Positions 62,808 through 64,000 of a stretch of 64,000 nucleotides of DNA are shown in pieces. The position numbers and the translations under genes are program-made. Below the pieces are notes generated by a model. The model had not been told where the DNA came from. It made no database searches and was given only the letters and a program-made list of their open reading frames with translations. Source of the DNA: AP-15 sp963747735 (GTDB lineage Bacteria; Pseudomonadota; Alphaproteobacteria; ATCC43930; CGMCC-115725); assembly GCA_963747735.1 (NCBI GenBank), contig CAVVGE010000016.1:104639-168638 (forward strand), in the 5' to 3' direction. Position 1 is the stretch's first letter; every line of letters starts with the position of its first letter.

Positions 62808-63777
62808 CCTCCACCTTCATCCGCCGCAGCAGCATGGCCATCGCCATCGACGACAGTGCGGTGTCCGGCTTTGGGCCGGGAAAGACAAAGCCCGTCGTGC
62901 CCAGTTCCTCCATCTCGGCGATGATCGCCATCGCGCGCGGGGAGAGCGGCACCCGGTGCTCGCGGCCTGCCTTCATCCGTCCAGCCGGCACTATCCAAAA
63001 TGGCGGTCGGCATCGATCTCACTCCAGCACGCACGGAGCACTTCGCCGGTCCGCGCCGCGGTGAGGACCGTGAACTCCAATGCTCGCGCCGCGACCGCCC
63101 GGCGTACGCGGAGATTCGCCATGAATGCCGGCGCCTGGTCGAGCGGCAGTGCTGCGTGATGGCCGCGCGATAGCCGCCGGCGCTTCGGCAGAAGCTGGTC
63201 GAGATGACCTCGCCAGATGGCCGGGTTCTCGCCGGATCGGTATCCCTTGACCTTGGCTGCGTTGAGTACGTTTTCGATGCGTCCGCGCAGCCGCTCGGCG
63301 GTCTCGGGCGTGCGTTGCCACAACGGTCGGAGGATGTTCAGCACGTCATCGGTGTCGATCTCATCAATCGGCCGGTGGCGGATCGCCGCCGCGTAGATGG
63401 TGAGGGTCATCTTCCACTGGTTCGCGTGCTTGGGATTCCGCCACGATGGCGTCATTGCCTCGAGATAGGCATCGGCGAACTCGCCGAATGTTGGCAAGGT
63501 CTTGACCTTCGCGCGCTCGGCCTTCGGATCGCCACCTTGGGCGAGCATCGCCCGCAACGCCGCCGCCTCGCCGCGCGCAGACGCCAGCGGCAGGTCTCGG
63601 CCGCTGCCGAGCCCCAGCTCGACGCGCCTGCCAGTTGCGAACATACATAAAAATCCACCGCCGGCGGCCCGCGTCGTCGATCGAGAGATAGAGGCCCCCA
63701 CCGTCTGAATGCCGGCCTGGCGTCTTCAACTTGGCGGCTTGTAGCGCGGTCAGCTTGTTAAGCGTGCGCTTCGCCAT
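62572..63777 (-). pseudogene. int: P4-type tyrosine recombinase/integrase (two frameshifts)
   Basis: About 400 residues when rejoined. MAKRTLNKLTALQAAKLKTP and GRHSDGGGLYLSIDDAGRRR is the DUF4102-type arm-binding start. The core has ARTGEVLRACWSEID with the first Arg, HGFRSTFRDWASEATGFP with His-x-x-Arg, and the region EMALAHTVGNKAEAAYRRGD with the late His and Tyr nucleophile. All catalytic residues remain, but frames break near 63640 (between 'YVRN' and 'RRVELGLGS') and near 62996, where one missing T in CATTTTGG would restore 'HFWIVPAGRMKAG'. Marks the right edge of the mobile region. Confidence 0.85.
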
Positions 63778-64000
63778 ATGCGATCCTACTCCCGGCCAGG
63801 CCGCTCGGTGCCTCGCTCAGGCGTCGGCTGCCCGCCAGTATGGCGGAGCAAAAATGCGGCCCCACTATCGGCCCCACTTTCTGTTCGCGATTGGGTGAAA
63901 TGTCGAGAGATATCTTGGGACGTCATATCTGATAAAACTTGTCTGTATCAACCGCTAACGGGATCGGAGCGGAACCAACTGGAACAGGAAGAGATTCCCG
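63778..64000. other. Integrase upstream region, GGCCCCACT pair
   Basis: Contains GGCCCCACTATCGGCCCCAC at 63861-63880, two copies of GGCCCCAC 12 bases apart, about 85 bases upstream of the integrase start. AT-rich sequence follows from about 63900 (ATATCTTGGGACGTCATATC). No tRNA gene or clear attachment repeat is seen before the window ends. Confidence 0.45.

Overview
GC-rich window from an alphaproteobacterium, most likely of the Rhodospirillales/Acetobacterales type. The evidence is a 16S-tRNA-Ile-tRNA-Ala-23S-5S operon, a DUF6489-type small protein, a cytochrome bo3 operon, SoeABC/DMSO-reductase-like genes, a Ti-type TraA relaxase and dispersed alphaproteobacterial palindromes. Taxonomy is inference; no 16S search was possible.

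Layout. 0.1-7 kb: MBL hydrolase, DUF6489 protein, a GNAT remnant coupled to a histidine phosphatase, a broken LuxR-type regulator, a frameshifted sensor kinase and a formyl-THF-hydrolase-like formyltransferase. 7-10.6 kb (minus): a three-gene molybdenum hydroxylase operon lying 47 bases behind the 5S gene. 10.6-16.8 kb (minus): the rRNA operon, whose 23S gene carries a 450-bp intervening sequence (IVS) at the helix-45 position with a frameshifted four-helix-bundle protein gene, plus a short helix-25-type insert. 16.8-21.5 kb (minus): SoeABC-like sulfite dehydrogenase. 21.6-27.2 kb (minus): an aromatic-catabolism-like set (cis-diol dehydrogenase, ABM protein, amidohydrolase, Rieske oxygenase, luciferase-like monooxygenase) with a perfect 22-bp operator-like palindrome. 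27.4-31.3 kb: cyoABCD. 31.5-35.7 kb: P1 peptidase, a second luciferase-like/hydrolase pair and a YbjQ protein.

36-43.7 kb: tRNA-Arg(CCT) followed by accessory, partly AT-rich DNA, a VapBC-type pair, then purM, a flavin monooxygenase and a methyltransferase, and tRNA-Ser(GGA). 43.9-58.4 kb: an accessory block with a 1633-residue chimeric regulator, a TauE/SafE permease, an AT-rich GH18 chitinase with four LysM repeats, an IS630 remnant, two proteins with an almost identical mannose-lectin domain fused to a lysozyme or a CAP domain, a kelch protein with a fascin-like trefoil, and a flavin oxidase. None of the five lectin/LysM/kelch/oxidase products shows a Sec signal. 58.5-64 kb: degenerate mobilisation genes (TraA, TraC/TraD-like), an AlpA regulator and a P4-type integrase.

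The block from 50 to 58 kb is the best candidate for an undescribed system: a set of carbohydrate-targeted lytic or oxidative proteins without classical export signals, built by domain swapping and carried beside mobility genes. Many genes, including the core gene cyoB, carry single-base frameshifts, so part of the apparent decay may be consensus error.
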